Source: Planctomycetota bacterium
GTDB lineage: Bacteria > Planctomycetota > Phycisphaerae > Sedimentisphaerales > Anaerobacaceae
DNA length: 10,007 bases
NCBI GenBank assembly: GCA_020344865.1
Contig: CP070830.1
Location: 634,367-644,373, forward strand
Direction of reading: 5' to 3'
Under the pieces are notes generated by a model that was not told the DNA's origin, did no database searches, and saw only the letters and a list, made by a program, of their open reading frames with translations. Both the position numbers and the translations under genes were made by a program. Shown piece after piece: positions 1-7,036 of the stretch. Within the stretch, counting starts at the first letter, position 1. Each line of letters opens with the position of its first letter.

Positions 1-1
1 A

Positions 2-1714
2 ATCAAAGCTTATGAGGGCGCTGCATATGTCAAGACTTGTGTCGGCTCTTTGCAGAGCCTAAAGGATACAATTGTTGTCAAGGGTGCCGATGAAGTACTG
101 ATTTTCGTCTGGCATGATGTGCTCCATAACATTAGCAAGTCGAAACTGACCGAGCAAAAGGCACGACTCGAAGGGCTCAAGGCCGACTTCGACACATTGC
201 TCAAACGCCATGAACGGCTGCACGGCGAGATATTCAATCGAACGCGCCTGGACCTCGGCGGCGGTAAAGACCACGAATTGTCTTCCGAAGTGCTGCTGGA
301 AAAATCGAGCCTGGGCAATCTGAACCGGGCGCTGCTGGAAAAGCAGTTCGATGCCGCGCGATACGCCATCCTTTCGTCTTCGGGCGAGCTGCCCCCTACC
401 TTGCAGGGTGTTTGGACCGGCACCTGGTCCCCACCGTGGCAAAGCGACTACACGCAAAATGGTAACGTGCCGTCCGCCGTCGCAAGCATGCTAATGGCCA
501 ACATGCCCGAATGCATGCAGGCGTACCTCGACTATATTGAATCGCTCGTTCCGCACTTTCGCGAGAATGCCCGCATACTCTACGGCTGCCGCGGAATTAT
601 GATGCCGTCGCGAACCAGTGCTCACGGGTACAACGTACATTTCAACGAGGAGTACATTCACCTGTTTTGGACGCCGGGTGCGGCGTGGGCCTCCCACTTC
701 TTCTACGACTATTATCTCTATACGGGCGACCGAGAGTTTCTCGCCGAAAGAGCGCTGCCTTTCATGAAAGAATCGGCCCTGTTCTTCGAAGACTTTTTGT
801 ATGAAGGCCCAGACGGCAGGTATGTCTTTAATCCGTCCTATTCGCCCGAAAACACGCCGTCGAACAGCGACTCGCAGGCGTGTATTAACGCGACGATGGA
901 CATCGCCCTTGTCAAGGAGTTGCTTACAAACTTGATTGCTGCCTGCGAGCAGCTTGGCGTCGAACAGCAGGGCGTAAGCCGGTGGAAGAAGATGCTCGCG
1001 AAGATGCCCGACTATCGAATCAACGACGATGGAACGGTTGCGGAATGGACCACGCCGAAGCTCGTCGACAACCACAGGCACCGTCACATCTCGCACCTGT
1101 ATGCTCTCTTCGACGGCCTTCCGCAGGAGATTGCCTCCAATCAAAAGTTGCGGGATGCCTTCAAAAAGGTTATCGAAAAGCGCATGGGACCTCGCCGGTC
1201 GGATGGAGGCGGCGTCATGTCCTTCGGCCTGGTCCAGCTTGGACAGGCGGCGGCAAGTCTCGGCGAGGCGGACCTGGCCTGCGAGGTTGTCGACATGCTT
1301 GCAAATGTCTATTGGTGGCCGAATATGGTCTCAACGCACAACCCCGACAGCATCTTCAACGTCGATATCTGTGGTGGAATGCCCGCCGTCATCATCAAAA
1401 TGCTCGTTTATTCCGAACAGGGCAAAATCGCGCTCCTGCCGGCAGTCCCCAAGCAATGGCCCTCGGGTACCATCGAAGGTATCCTGTGCCGCGGGCAGGT
1501 CGAGATTAAAAAGCTCTCGTGGGATGACAAGCGTATAGCCGTCACCTTTGTATCTCAAATACCGCAGAACATCGAAATCAATCTTCCGGGAACCTTCAAG
1601 CAGGCTGACATAACGAAGAGCAAGGCCGATATGGTCGAAACCCTCCCAAAAGAAGGCAAATGCGTTGTCGCCGTTCCCCCCGGCCGGCTCGTTGAGATTA
1701 ACTTTCTCCGTTAA
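2..1714 (+). CDS. Glycoside hydrolase family 95 (alpha-L-fucosidase-like), 5' truncated by window edge
   Basis: The frame is open from base 2 to a TAA at 1712-1714, giving 571 visible residues. GH95 enzymes usually have about 750-800, so the start lies outside the window. The TTG at 50 is not a credible start, because GH95-like sequence continues upstream of it. GH95 enzymes are inverting glycosidases that release terminal alpha-L-fucose (some release alpha-L-galactose), in the periplasm or outside the cell. Visible parts are the tail of the N-terminal beta domain (to about residue 85), then the (alpha/alpha)6 barrel with WTGTWSPPWQSDY, AHGYNVHFN, LYTGDREFL and HRHRHISHLYALF, and a C-terminal beta domain with LLPAVPKQWPSGTIEGI. 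The catalytic set appears intact: the Asn pair in QNGN (codons 458-460 and 464-466), the Glu acid in SYSPEN (848-850) and an Asp in NVDICGG (1364-1366) aligned by eye with the family's IDGNFG motif. The context around the Asn pair is divergent. It converges on the GLUG gene at 1734. The family is secure; the exact substrate is not. Confidence 0.9.
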   Translation: MKAYEGAAYVKTCVGSLQSLKDTIVVKGADEVLIFVWHDVLHNISKSKLTEQKARLEGLKADFDTLLKRHERLHGEIFNRTRLDLGGGKDHELSSEVLLEKSSLGNLNRALLEKQFDAARYAILSSSGELPPTLQGVWTGTWSPPWQSDYTQNGNVPSAVASMLMANMPECMQAYLDYIESLVPHFRENARILYGCRGIMMPSRTSAHGYNVHFNEEYIHLFWTPGAAWASHFFYDYYLYTGDREFLAERALPFMKESALFFEDFLYEGPDGRYVFNPSYSPENTPSNSDSQACINATMDIALVKELLTNLIAACEQLGVEQQGVSRWKKMLAKMPDYRINDDGTVAEWTTPKLVDNHRHRHISHLYALFDGLPQEIASNQKLRDAFKKVIEKRMGPRRSDGGGVMSFGLVQLGQAAASLGEADLACEVVDMLANVYWWPNMVSTHNPDSIFNVDICGGMPAVIIKMLVYSEQGKIALLPAVPKQWPSGTIEGILCRGQVEIKKLSWDDKRIAVTFVSQIPQNIEINLPGTFKQADITKSKADMVETLPKEGKCVVAVPPGRLVEINFLR

Positions 1715-1733
1715 TCAATCACTCTATCGGCCG

Positions 1734-4700
1734 TTACATCCCTTCCAGCCAGTTCCCCACAAATACCCCCAAATCCAGTCCGTCTATTACATTATCGTTC
1801 GGCTCCGATATATCACAGCCCGCGTCCCAGTGCCCGTCTCCCGGCACGCTCATCCACGCATCACCCAAAACCCCAAAATCAAACATATCAACCCCGTCCG
1901 GACACACAAAATCACCCAAAGCCGCCTCCCACCAGCTCAGCTTCGGATAGCTCATCCCCTCACAGTTCATCTTCCATATGTCCTCCGTCCCGTTTATCAC
2001 CTCACCGACAAAATCCCAACCCGCGTCCGTATAAGTGCTCTCGGTCTGCATCAGAACAGTTGGCAGCCCCACAACATTTGGGTCACCTCCATAACCTGTC
2101 CCGTTCACATCCGGATTAACTTCACTGTCCCAGAAGCATTTTATATAATCGCCGCCGCTGCCTCCCACCAGTCCGCCGACATATTCCTCTCCCGTAACAC
2201 TGCCTGTCGAGTAACTGTTGGATATAACGCCTCTGTTGTCTCCCGCCAGTCCGCCGACAGAATCCTCTCCCGTAACATCGCCTGTCGAATAACTGTTGGA
2301 TATGTCATTATAAGAATTTAGCCCTATAAGCCCCCCCGTCCCTCTTCCCCCTGTGACAATGCTCTCCGAATAACAGTTCGATATACCACCGTGGGCACGA
2401 AGATAACCCACTAATCCGCCTGTGGCTTCAAGACCTGTAACAACTCCCCTCGAGTAGCAGTTCGATATTTCGATTTCTTCGTCCCCGTAGACCTCACCCA
2501 CCAGACCGCCAACGGCCCGACGTTTTCCCCTGACGCTGCCTTCATAACCACAGTTGTACAGGCTCACGTACTCGCCGAACCCCAATAGACCCCCTATACT
2601 TTCGTCCCCGCCACGGATCCTGCCGCCCTCGACACGGCAGCCGATAAGACTGTTGGGCTCCAAATATCCGACTAATGCACCCACATGACTTCCGTCACCT
2701 GCATTCACATCCGGGTTAATCAACACCACATCTCTTACCTCTCCCTCCTCACACACATATCCGAAAAGCCCGATGTTATCCACTCCGTTGCACTCGTATG
2801 TAAAGTTTGATATCGAATGACCGTTACCGTCGAATACGCCGGTGAAACAATTATGGTAACGGTAAGGACTCCCAATGATGTTGAAACTCGTCCCCGTGTA
2901 CTCCGAAAGGTCAACATCCGCCATCAGCCTGTAATGTTTATCGACATTATCGCAGTCATCGCAGTAGTAATAGTTGTATTTGCTGTAGATTGCGCCTATC
3001 ATGTACATGCTGCTTCCATCATAAATCAGATACGGCTCCTCCTCTGTTCCGCACCCGTAATCTATGACGCCGCCTGGTTTACCTTCCCACGCCAGCCTTG
3101 GGTAATCGTTACCGTCATCAATCGTCCAGACCGGCTCGCAGCCCCAGAACAAATACGTACTCTTGCTCTGCATCTGCTCTGTAGTTAAGCCAAGTCCCCC
3201 ATCGCTCCGCTCAGTCCCGCTGCTGTTCATGTCCCAGTAGCTGTTCCTGATAAAACCATCTTTACTACCCATCCCCACCAAACCACCCGTAAACCACCCC
3301 CCCGTGACAGTTCCTGTCGAATAACAGCTGGATATATCCCCTTCATACTGAAAGCCTCCCACCAGACCACCGACGATGTCACTCCCTGTAACGCCGCACG
3401 TAGAATAACAGTTCGATATGCTCCCGTACTCAACAATCTCGCCCACAAGGCCGCCGACATAATGATCCCCCGCCACACTGCCGCCCTCGATGTAACAGCC
3501 CGACACGCTGCCTTCCGCTAAATGTCCGACCAAACCGCCGACATAGCGTCCCGTACCTGCACTTACATTAGGCCCTGTCAATCCGAGGTCCTTTATCTCC
3601 GCGCCCGCATCATCGACATACCCAAAAAGCCCGATGCGGTCTACATTGTTGGAATCACATGTAAAATTCGATATCGTATGACCATCACCGTCAAAAACGC
3701 CCGTAAAGGGACTATTGTCAATAGACTCTGAATATCGTCCGATGATGTTGCGGCTTGTCCATATATATCCGCCCACGTCGATGTCCGCCATCACCTTATA
3801 GTGTTTGTCATAATTCCCACTCCCACCTATCACATACATACTGCTGGCCCCATAGACCAGATACGGCTCCTCTTCCGTCCCGCACCCGAAACCTTCTATT
3901 GCTTCACCCACCTTGCCCTCCCACGCCAGCCTTGGATAATCATTACCTTCATCTATCGTCCAGCCCCCCTCGCATCCCCACAAAAAGAATGTGTGTTTGC
4001 TGTGCATATCTGCGGTAGTCAAACCGACTCCCCAATAACTCGTATCTATGCCGCTGCTCTCTGTGTCCCAATAGGAGTTTATCACCTCGCCATAATAGCC
4101 GCCCTCATTATATCCAACCAAACCACCGATACTCCATCCTCCCCCTGTAACAACGCCCGTTGAATAACAGTTCCTTATACTACCGTAACCATTGCCTCCC
4201 GCCAGGCCGCCCACATAATCTCCTCCTGTGACATTGCTCGTGGAATAACAGTCAGCGATTTCGCCGTCATAATTGATTCCAACCAAACCGCCAACACCGT
4301 ATCCTCCCGAAACACTGCCGCCCACAACATAGCAATCTGTGACGGTTCCCTCCCCCAGGCGACCAATAAGACAACCAACGTTGTAGCCTGTCCCTGCATC
4401 AATATTAGGTTCTATCAATCCAAGGTTCGTAACCACTGCCTCCGGGCCGCCGATATACCCGAAAAGACCGACATAATTCACTCCGTTCGAATCATACGTA
4501 AAATTCGATATCGCATGACCATCGCCGTCAAACACCCCTGTAAATCCTCCGATGATATTGAAACTTGTCCCCGTATAAGCTGAAAGGTCGATGTCCTTCA
4601 TCAGCCTAAAGTGCGCACCCCAGTAGTTCGCGTCCGCCCCTATCGCCTGCATTTGCTGCGCATTATGTATCTGATACGGGTCATTGGCGTCCCCGCTCCC

Positions 4701-4784
4701 CGGCCACGGCTTGCCGTACACCGACCCGCAAATCAACAAAAACACCACCAATGCAACGCCTTTACGTCCCAGACCTGATTTCAT
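1734..4784 (-). CDS. Large secreted GLUG-repeat protein with C-terminal dockerin-like domain
   Basis: This 1016-residue protein has no assignable enzymatic function and is probably an exported surface or matrix protein. The start at 4784 is chosen because it sits 6 bases after AAGGAG, follows a promoter at 4869-4897, and yields a clean signal peptide (basic MKSGLGRKG, hydrophobic core, likely cleavage after VYG at 24). Upstream in-frame ATGs at 4814 and 4976 give a basic leader untypical of an exported protein. Three modules follow: about 25-295, 296-575 and 576-955. Each opens with G(S/C)G..(E/D)PY and FTGVFDG(D/N)GH.ISNFT, then carries GLUG motifs of the form VGGLVGxN...I.NCYSTG.VTG, and ends near a YPRLAWEG or YPKLSWWE motif. 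I count 5, 5 and 8 GLUG-type cores, so module 3 has expanded. Residues 956-1016 form two Asp-rich, W-ended halves (DMFDFGVLGDAW and DGLDLGVFVGNW), like planctomycete dockerin-type tails. The repeats should fold as a beta-helix-like rod (inference). Confidence 0.9.
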   Translation of the reverse strand: MKSGLGRKGVALVVFLLICGSVYGKPWPGSGDANDPYQIHNAQQMQAIGADANYWGAHFRLMKDIDLSAYTGTSFNIIGGFTGVFDGDGHAISNFTYDSNGVNYVGLFGYIGGPEAVVTNLGLIEPNIDAGTGYNVGCLIGRLGEGTVTDCYVVGGSVSGGYGVGGLVGINYDGEIADCYSTSNVTGGDYVGGLAGGNGYGSIRNCYSTGVVTGGGWSIGGLVGYNEGGYYGEVINSYWDTESSGIDTSYWGVGLTTADMHSKHTFFLWGCEGGWTIDEGNDYPRLAWEGKVGEAIEGFGCGTEEEPYLVYGASSMYVIGGSGNYDKHYKVMADIDVGGYIWTSRNIIGRYSESIDNSPFTGVFDGDGHTISNFTCDSNNVDRIGLFGYVDDAGAEIKDLGLTGPNVSAGTGRYVGGLVGHLAEGSVSGCYIEGGSVAGDHYVGGLVGEIVEYGSISNCYSTCGVTGSDIVGGLVGGFQYEGDISSCYSTGTVTGGWFTGGLVGMGSKDGFIRNSYWDMNSSGTERSDGGLGLTTEQMQSKSTYLFWGCEPVWTIDDGNDYPRLAWEGKPGGVIDYGCGTEEEPYLIYDGSSMYMIGAIYSKYNYYYCDDCDNVDKHYRLMADVDLSEYTGTSFNIIGSPYRYHNCFTGVFDGNGHSISNFTYECNGVDNIGLFGYVCEEGEVRDVVLINPDVNAGDGSHVGALVGYLEPNSLIGCRVEGGRIRGGDESIGGLLGFGEYVSLYNCGYEGSVRGKRRAVGGLVGEVYGDEEIEISNCYSRGVVTGLEATGGLVGYLRAHGGISNCYSESIVTGGRGTGGLIGLNSYNDISNSYSTGDVTGEDSVGGLAGDNRGVISNSYSTGSVTGEEYVGGLVGGSGGDYIKCFWDSEVNPDVNGTGYGGDPNVVGLPTVLMQTESTYTDAGWDFVGEVINGTEDIWKMNCEGMSYPKLSWWEAALGDFVCPDGVDMFDFGVLGDAWMSVPGDGHWDAGCDISEPNDNVIDGLDLGVFVGNWLEGM

Positions 4785-4790
4785 TATAGG

Positions 4791-4796
4791 CTCCTT
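4791..4796 (-). promoter_or_regulatory. Shine-Dalgarno site deciding the start of the large GLUG gene
   Basis: The minus strand reads AAGGAG, then six bases (CCTATA), then ATG at 4784. This near-ideal anti-16S match fixes the start there rather than at the in-frame ATGs at 4814 and 4976. It also argues against Bacteroidota, where such sites are rare. Confidence 0.8.
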
Positions 4797-4868
4797 ACCT
4801 CGCTCCGTATTCATTCTCTTTGAATTCTTCCTGCCTCTTCCGAGATGCCCAACTGCAAAACTCCACCC

Positions 4869-4897
4869 ATTATACCCCATTTCCTCCGCCCCCACAA
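4869..4897 (-). promoter_or_regulatory. Sigma70-type promoter for the large GLUG gene
   Basis: On the minus strand there is a perfect TATAAT -10 (4869-4874), a 17-base spacer and TTGTGG (4892-4897) as a partial -35. An A-rich stretch (A7TTA7...A6, about 4900-4927) abuts the -35 and could act as an UP element. The transcript would start near 4862, leaving a leader of about 78 bases before the ATG at 4784. The promoter lies inside the frame that could extend the protein N-terminally to 4976, which supports the shorter protein. Confidence 0.55.
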
Positions 4898-4929
4898 CCT
4901 TTTTTCTCCCTTTTTTTAATTTTTTTCGC

Positions 4930-4990
4930 GTCCCCTGTCCCCACCTGCGTCCCCGTCCCCTCACAGCGAAGCGCATTTACTCATTTACTC
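4930..4990. repeat. Intergenic repeat copy A: 25-base shared core plus G-quadruplex-capable run
   Basis: The core at 4956-4980 (TCCCCTCACAGCGAAGCGCA followed by TTTAC) is identical to 6474-6498. On its promoter-proximal side are four runs of four C (4932-4935, 4939-4942, 4951-4954, 4957-4960). These are four GGGG runs on the minus strand with loops of 2, 8 and 3, a canonical G-quadruplex pattern. On the other side it continues as a short ATTTACTC doublet (4975-4990). It lies between the two GLUG genes, just upstream of the promoter at 4869-4897. It may belong to a dispersed genomic repeat family; only two copies are visible. Confidence 0.75.
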
Positions 4991-5004
4991 CTCCCTTTTT
5001 CGAA

Positions 5005-5022
5005 GTTCAACGTTCAACGTTC
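5005..5022. repeat. Short tandem heptamer GTTCAAC, about 2.6 copies
   Basis: GTTCAAC at 5005-5011 and 5012-5018, then GTTC. It lies about 30 bases past the stop codon of the 418-residue GLUG gene. It contains two overlapping AACGTT palindromes. No function can be read from it. Confidence 0.6.
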
Positions 5023-5052
5023 GGTCTGCCTGTTCGCATCGTCCGAATTGAT

Positions 5053-6309
5053 TTAAGGCTGTTCCTCCGCACCGGTGAGTTTCTCCAGCGACTCTTCAAG
5101 GTTGCCGGCGCCTTTCTCCACCGACTGCACGGCCTGCTCTTCGACCTGTATCGCCGAATGAATCTCCTGCTTGGCCTTAATTATATCGCTTTTCGTCAAA
5201 TCCCCGTAATCCTCGCTGTCAAGCATCCCCACAAGCACCTCGTACGCATCCGCTTCCAGCTCCAGAGCCTTAGCAAGTAAATCCAGCGCCGCTGCTTTCT
5301 TGGCAATCGCACATTCGAGACGCACAATGGCAAGGTCAGCACCGCTCACTTCCCACCAAAAGAATGGATACGTCTCACCCTCAATAATCCCCCACACCTC
5401 GTTGAAGTCCCAGTTTACGAAGGTGGCCTCTTGCATCATCTGTGCGGTGGTCTTAGGCGTTCCACCATAGCTTGACAACCTGCCGGACGTCTCTGTGTCC
5501 CAGTAACTATCGTAAGTAACACCACCGTTAAAAGCATAACCAATCAGACCGCCTCCATATCCCGTTACCTTTCCGGTTGAGTAGCAGCTCATAACGTATC
5601 CGCCCTCAGGATAGCAGTTGTCGCCAACCAGACCGCCGACCTTGTAGGCGCCCGTTACAGCTCCCATGGCATAGCAGTCAATGACAACGCTGCCGTGACC
5701 GTTATATCCGCTCAAACCGCCGACCTGCCACGCGCCGCTCGTAACATTGGCGGTTGAGTAGCATTTTACCATCAAACTGTTGTGCACGTTTACGCCCGCA
5801 AGCCCCCCGACCCTGCTGTTTATACTGCCGGACTCAACGCCCCTGACAGTACCACTTGACCAGCAGCACGAAACTGTCGAGTTGTCATTGCACCCCACAA
5901 GAGCGCCAACCTTCTTAAAACCTGTTATGTCAGCATCAGCTAAACCAACGTTGCTTATTTCCGCCCCGTTCAGGGCGACTCCAACCAGACCGATATACTC
6001 CCCTGCACCCCTGTTGATATATAAACCTGTTATCGTATGCATCCTTCCGTCCAGTGAACCTGTAAGGGCGGTCGTTCCATTTCCAATCGGCTCGAATCCC
6101 GCCCCTTCGTTCCAGTTTTGTGTATCACAGGCATCTATATCGTTACCCAGTTGATAATACGCGCTCAGGTCGTCCCTCATCGCCTGAAGCTCCTCGGCAT
6201 TCGTAATTATATAGGGGTCCGTCTCTGTCCCGCTGCCGTCCATCGCCGAAGCTGCATTGCAAAGACCCAGAACACCCAGCACCATGATGATTTTGACTGT
6301 ACCTTTCAT
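5053..6309 (-). CDS. Secreted GLUG-repeat protein with acidic helical C-terminal tail
   Basis: This 418-residue protein starts at 6309, 7 bases after AAGGAG and behind a strong promoter. Residues 1-22 are a signal peptide (MKGTVKIIMVLGVLGL, cleavage likely after ASA). Residues 25-60 carry the GTETDPYIITNAEELQAM opening seen in GLUG proteins. About six GLUG cores follow (near 105, 134, 167, 197, 224 and 253), with CYST or similar strands between them. The block ends with SYWDTETSG and WDFNEVWGIIEGETYPFFWW at 268-320, as in each of the first two modules of the neighbour at 1734-4784. It is therefore a one-module relative. Unlike that neighbour it has no dockerin-like end. Instead residues 323-418 are Ala/Glu/Lys/Leu-rich and predicted helical, possibly a coiled coil. 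The protein is exported, probably structural or adhesive, with no catalytic motif visible. The GLUG family and secretion are well supported; the role is not. Confidence 0.9.
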   Translation of the reverse strand: MKGTVKIIMVLGVLGLCNAASAMDGSGTETDPYIITNAEELQAMRDDLSAYYQLGNDIDACDTQNWNEGAGFEPIGNGTTALTGSLDGRMHTITGLYINRGAGEYIGLVGVALNGAEISNVGLADADITGFKKVGALVGCNDNSTVSCCWSSGTVRGVESGSINSRVGGLAGVNVHNSLMVKCYSTANVTSGAWQVGGLSGYNGHGSVVIDCYAMGAVTGAYKVGGLVGDNCYPEGGYVMSCYSTGKVTGYGGGLIGYAFNGGVTYDSYWDTETSGRLSSYGGTPKTTAQMMQEATFVNWDFNEVWGIIEGETYPFFWWEVSGADLAIVRLECAIAKKAAALDLLAKALELEADAYEVLVGMLDSEDYGDLTKSDIIKAKQEIHSAIQVEEQAVQSVEKGAGNLEESLEKLTGAEEQP

Positions 6310-6316
6310 TTTTACG

Positions 6317-6322
6317 CTCCTT
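6317..6322 (-). promoter_or_regulatory. Shine-Dalgarno site of the 418-residue GLUG gene
   Basis: The minus strand reads AAGGAG, 7 bases before the ATG at 6309. It is the same strong type as for the other GLUG gene and supports this start. Confidence 0.75.
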
Positions 6323-6394
6323 TCCTTAAAAAATCAGACAATTTCCTCTCACAAAAGAACGGACTAAATACGACCGCCACCTTCTGCAAAACCG

Positions 6395-6423
6395 CTTATA
6401 CCTTTCTCAACCCGAAAAGTCAA
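6395..6423 (-). promoter_or_regulatory. Strong sigma70 promoter for the 418-residue GLUG gene
   Basis: The minus strand shows TTGACT (6418-6423), exactly 17 bases, then TATAAG (6395-6400). A T8-C-A7 tract lies directly upstream of the -35 (about 6426-6441) and could be an UP element. The transcript should begin near 6388, leaving a leader of about 80 bases. GTTTTGCAG follows two bases after the -10. The same 9-mer occurs seven bases after the -10 of the other GLUG promoter. Confidence 0.75.
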
Positions 6424-6442
6424 GCTTTTTTTGAAAAAAAAT

Positions 6443-6498
6443 GTCCCCTCCAGCGTCCCCGTCCCCATCCCCATCCCCTCACAGCGAAGCGCATTTAC
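6443..6498. repeat. Intergenic repeat copy B: 25-base shared core plus perfect G4 run
   Basis: The core at 6474-6498 is identical over 25 bases to 4956-4980. Next to it, 6457-6478 holds four CCCC runs separated by exactly two bases each, with a fifth at 6444-6447. On the minus strand this is GGGG-AT-GGGG-AT-GGGG-AC-GGGG, a very regular G-quadruplex motif. As in copy A, the G-run faces the A/T tract and promoter of the downstream GLUG gene. Confidence 0.75.
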
Positions 6499-6502
6499 CC
6501 AT

Positions 6503-6534
6503 TTTACTCGTCTACCCGTCTACTCGTTTACTCC
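6503..6534. repeat. Octamer minisatellite (TYTACYCG, four units)
   Basis: Four head-to-tail 8-base units: TTTACTCG, TCTACCCG, TCTACTCG, TTTACTCC. A looser TTTACCC unit at 6494-6500 links it to repeat copy B. The array supplies the stop codon and last residues of the chimeric ORF ending at 6512. The two ATTTACTC units in repeat copy A look like a shorter version of the same array. Confidence 0.7.
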
Positions 6535-6982
6535 TCTTCTGTCTTGTGTCTATTTTCCTGTGTCTGATACGCTCTCGCCCCTTACGCTCACGATGCCGCC
6601 ACCGATACCCGTCCGGCACCAAAACCTCCGCACTCGCCTCAGTCGCGTTCCCCGAATCGTCCACCGCCTCATAAGTTATCGTATAAACCCTCCCGGCCGA
6701 ACTTCCCGTACGCTCCGCACGCAGATATATAGACCCGTCGTCCCCTATTATAATATCGTTCTTCGTCCGCCCATCACCCCTGCCATCATCTTGTTCGCTG
6801 CTCGTTATACCAACCAGCGACACCTCCACCTCTTCATCACAGTCATCACTCATAATGAAAAGAACGTTTGGTTTCTTCTGATTGTTGTCTTCAGCCAACA
6901 AGCATCCCCCAAATACTGAAGTTGCTATACCAGAACCTGCAAGCCTTAAGAAATCTCTCCTTGCGTACATTTTTACCCCCAT
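6512..6982 (-). CDS. Chimeric ORF: Tat-sulfatase N-terminus fused to end of an Ig-like surface domain (probable gene remnant)
   Basis: This ORF has 156 codons and looks like a join of two genes. Residues 1-47 are the start of an exported sulfatase. They hold a Tat signal (RRDFLRLAG, then a hydrophobic stretch ending FGGC, possibly a lipid anchor), then KKPNVLFIMSDD, the first beta-strand and metal-binding Asp pair of formylglycine sulfatases. The next 400 or so residues expected of a sulfatase, including the CxPSR maturation motif, are absent. From about residue 45, SDDCDEEVEV, GDGRTKND, YLRAER and GRVYTITYEAVDDSGNATEASAEVLVP match the end of Ig-like/HYR-type domains of the WPPNHKM kind (from memory). 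That family normally ends near VPHDQ. Here it ends VPDGYRW and runs into an Arg/Lys-rich tail that stops inside the octamer repeats. It cannot be an active sulfatase. The start could be 6982 or 6970; the second begins right at the Tat signal. An export-competent fusion peptide remains possible. Confidence 0.6.
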   Translation of the reverse strand: MGVKMYARRDFLRLAGSGIATSVFGGCLLAEDNNQKKPNVLFIMSDDCDEEVEVSLVGITSSEQDDGRGDGRTKNDIIIGDDGSIYLRAERTGSSAGRVYTITYEAVDDSGNATEASAEVLVPDGYRWRHRERKGRERIRHRKIDTRQKRSKRVDG

Positions 6983-7013
6983 CTTTTCTTATAAAATGTT
7001 TTTTGTTTTACCG

Positions 7014-7033
7014 CACAAGTCTTTACACAAGTC
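7014..7033 (-). promoter_or_regulatory. Candidate operator: two CACAAGTC direct repeats at the start of transcription
   Basis: CACAAGTC occurs at 7014-7021 and 7026-7033, a 12-base period. On the minus strand it reads GACTTGTG-TAAA-GACTTGTG. It falls across the expected start point (about 7030) of the promoter at 7037-7066, where a repressor would block initiation. No regulator is identified. Confidence 0.35.
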
Positions 7034-7036
7034 GAG

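Noticed and set aside
491..1144. Minus-strand ORF inside the GH95 gene
   Set aside because: It is antisense to the conserved catalytic domain, and its translation shows no recognisable domain.
1715..1733. Terminator between the converging GH95 and GLUG genes
   Set aside because: The gap is too short and shows no inverted repeat with a T-run on either strand.
1665..2321. Plus-strand ORF of 218 codons starting inside the GH95 gene
   Set aside because: It overlaps the end of GH95 and the GLUG coding region antisense. Its composition is that of reversed GLUG repeats, with no family-like motif.
2150..4270. Regularly spaced similar DNA segments resembling a CRISPR array
   Set aside because: The repeats are degenerate, in frame, and encode the CYSTG/VGGLVG protein repeats. 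There are no identical repeats or unique spacers of constant length.
4785..4976. A 64-residue N-terminal extension of the large GLUG protein
   Set aside because: It is basic, has no export signal, runs through repeat DNA and the predicted promoter, and would bury a good signal peptide. AAGGAG points to 4784.
6426..6441. T8-C-A7 tract as a terminator for the chimeric ORF
   Set aside because: There is no GC-rich stem. Its place directly upstream of the TTGACT element fits an UP-type tract better.
6494..6534. Octamer array as a CRISPR or attachment site
   Set aside because: Units are 8 bases without spacers, and no cas, integrase or transposase gene is near. It is a minisatellite.
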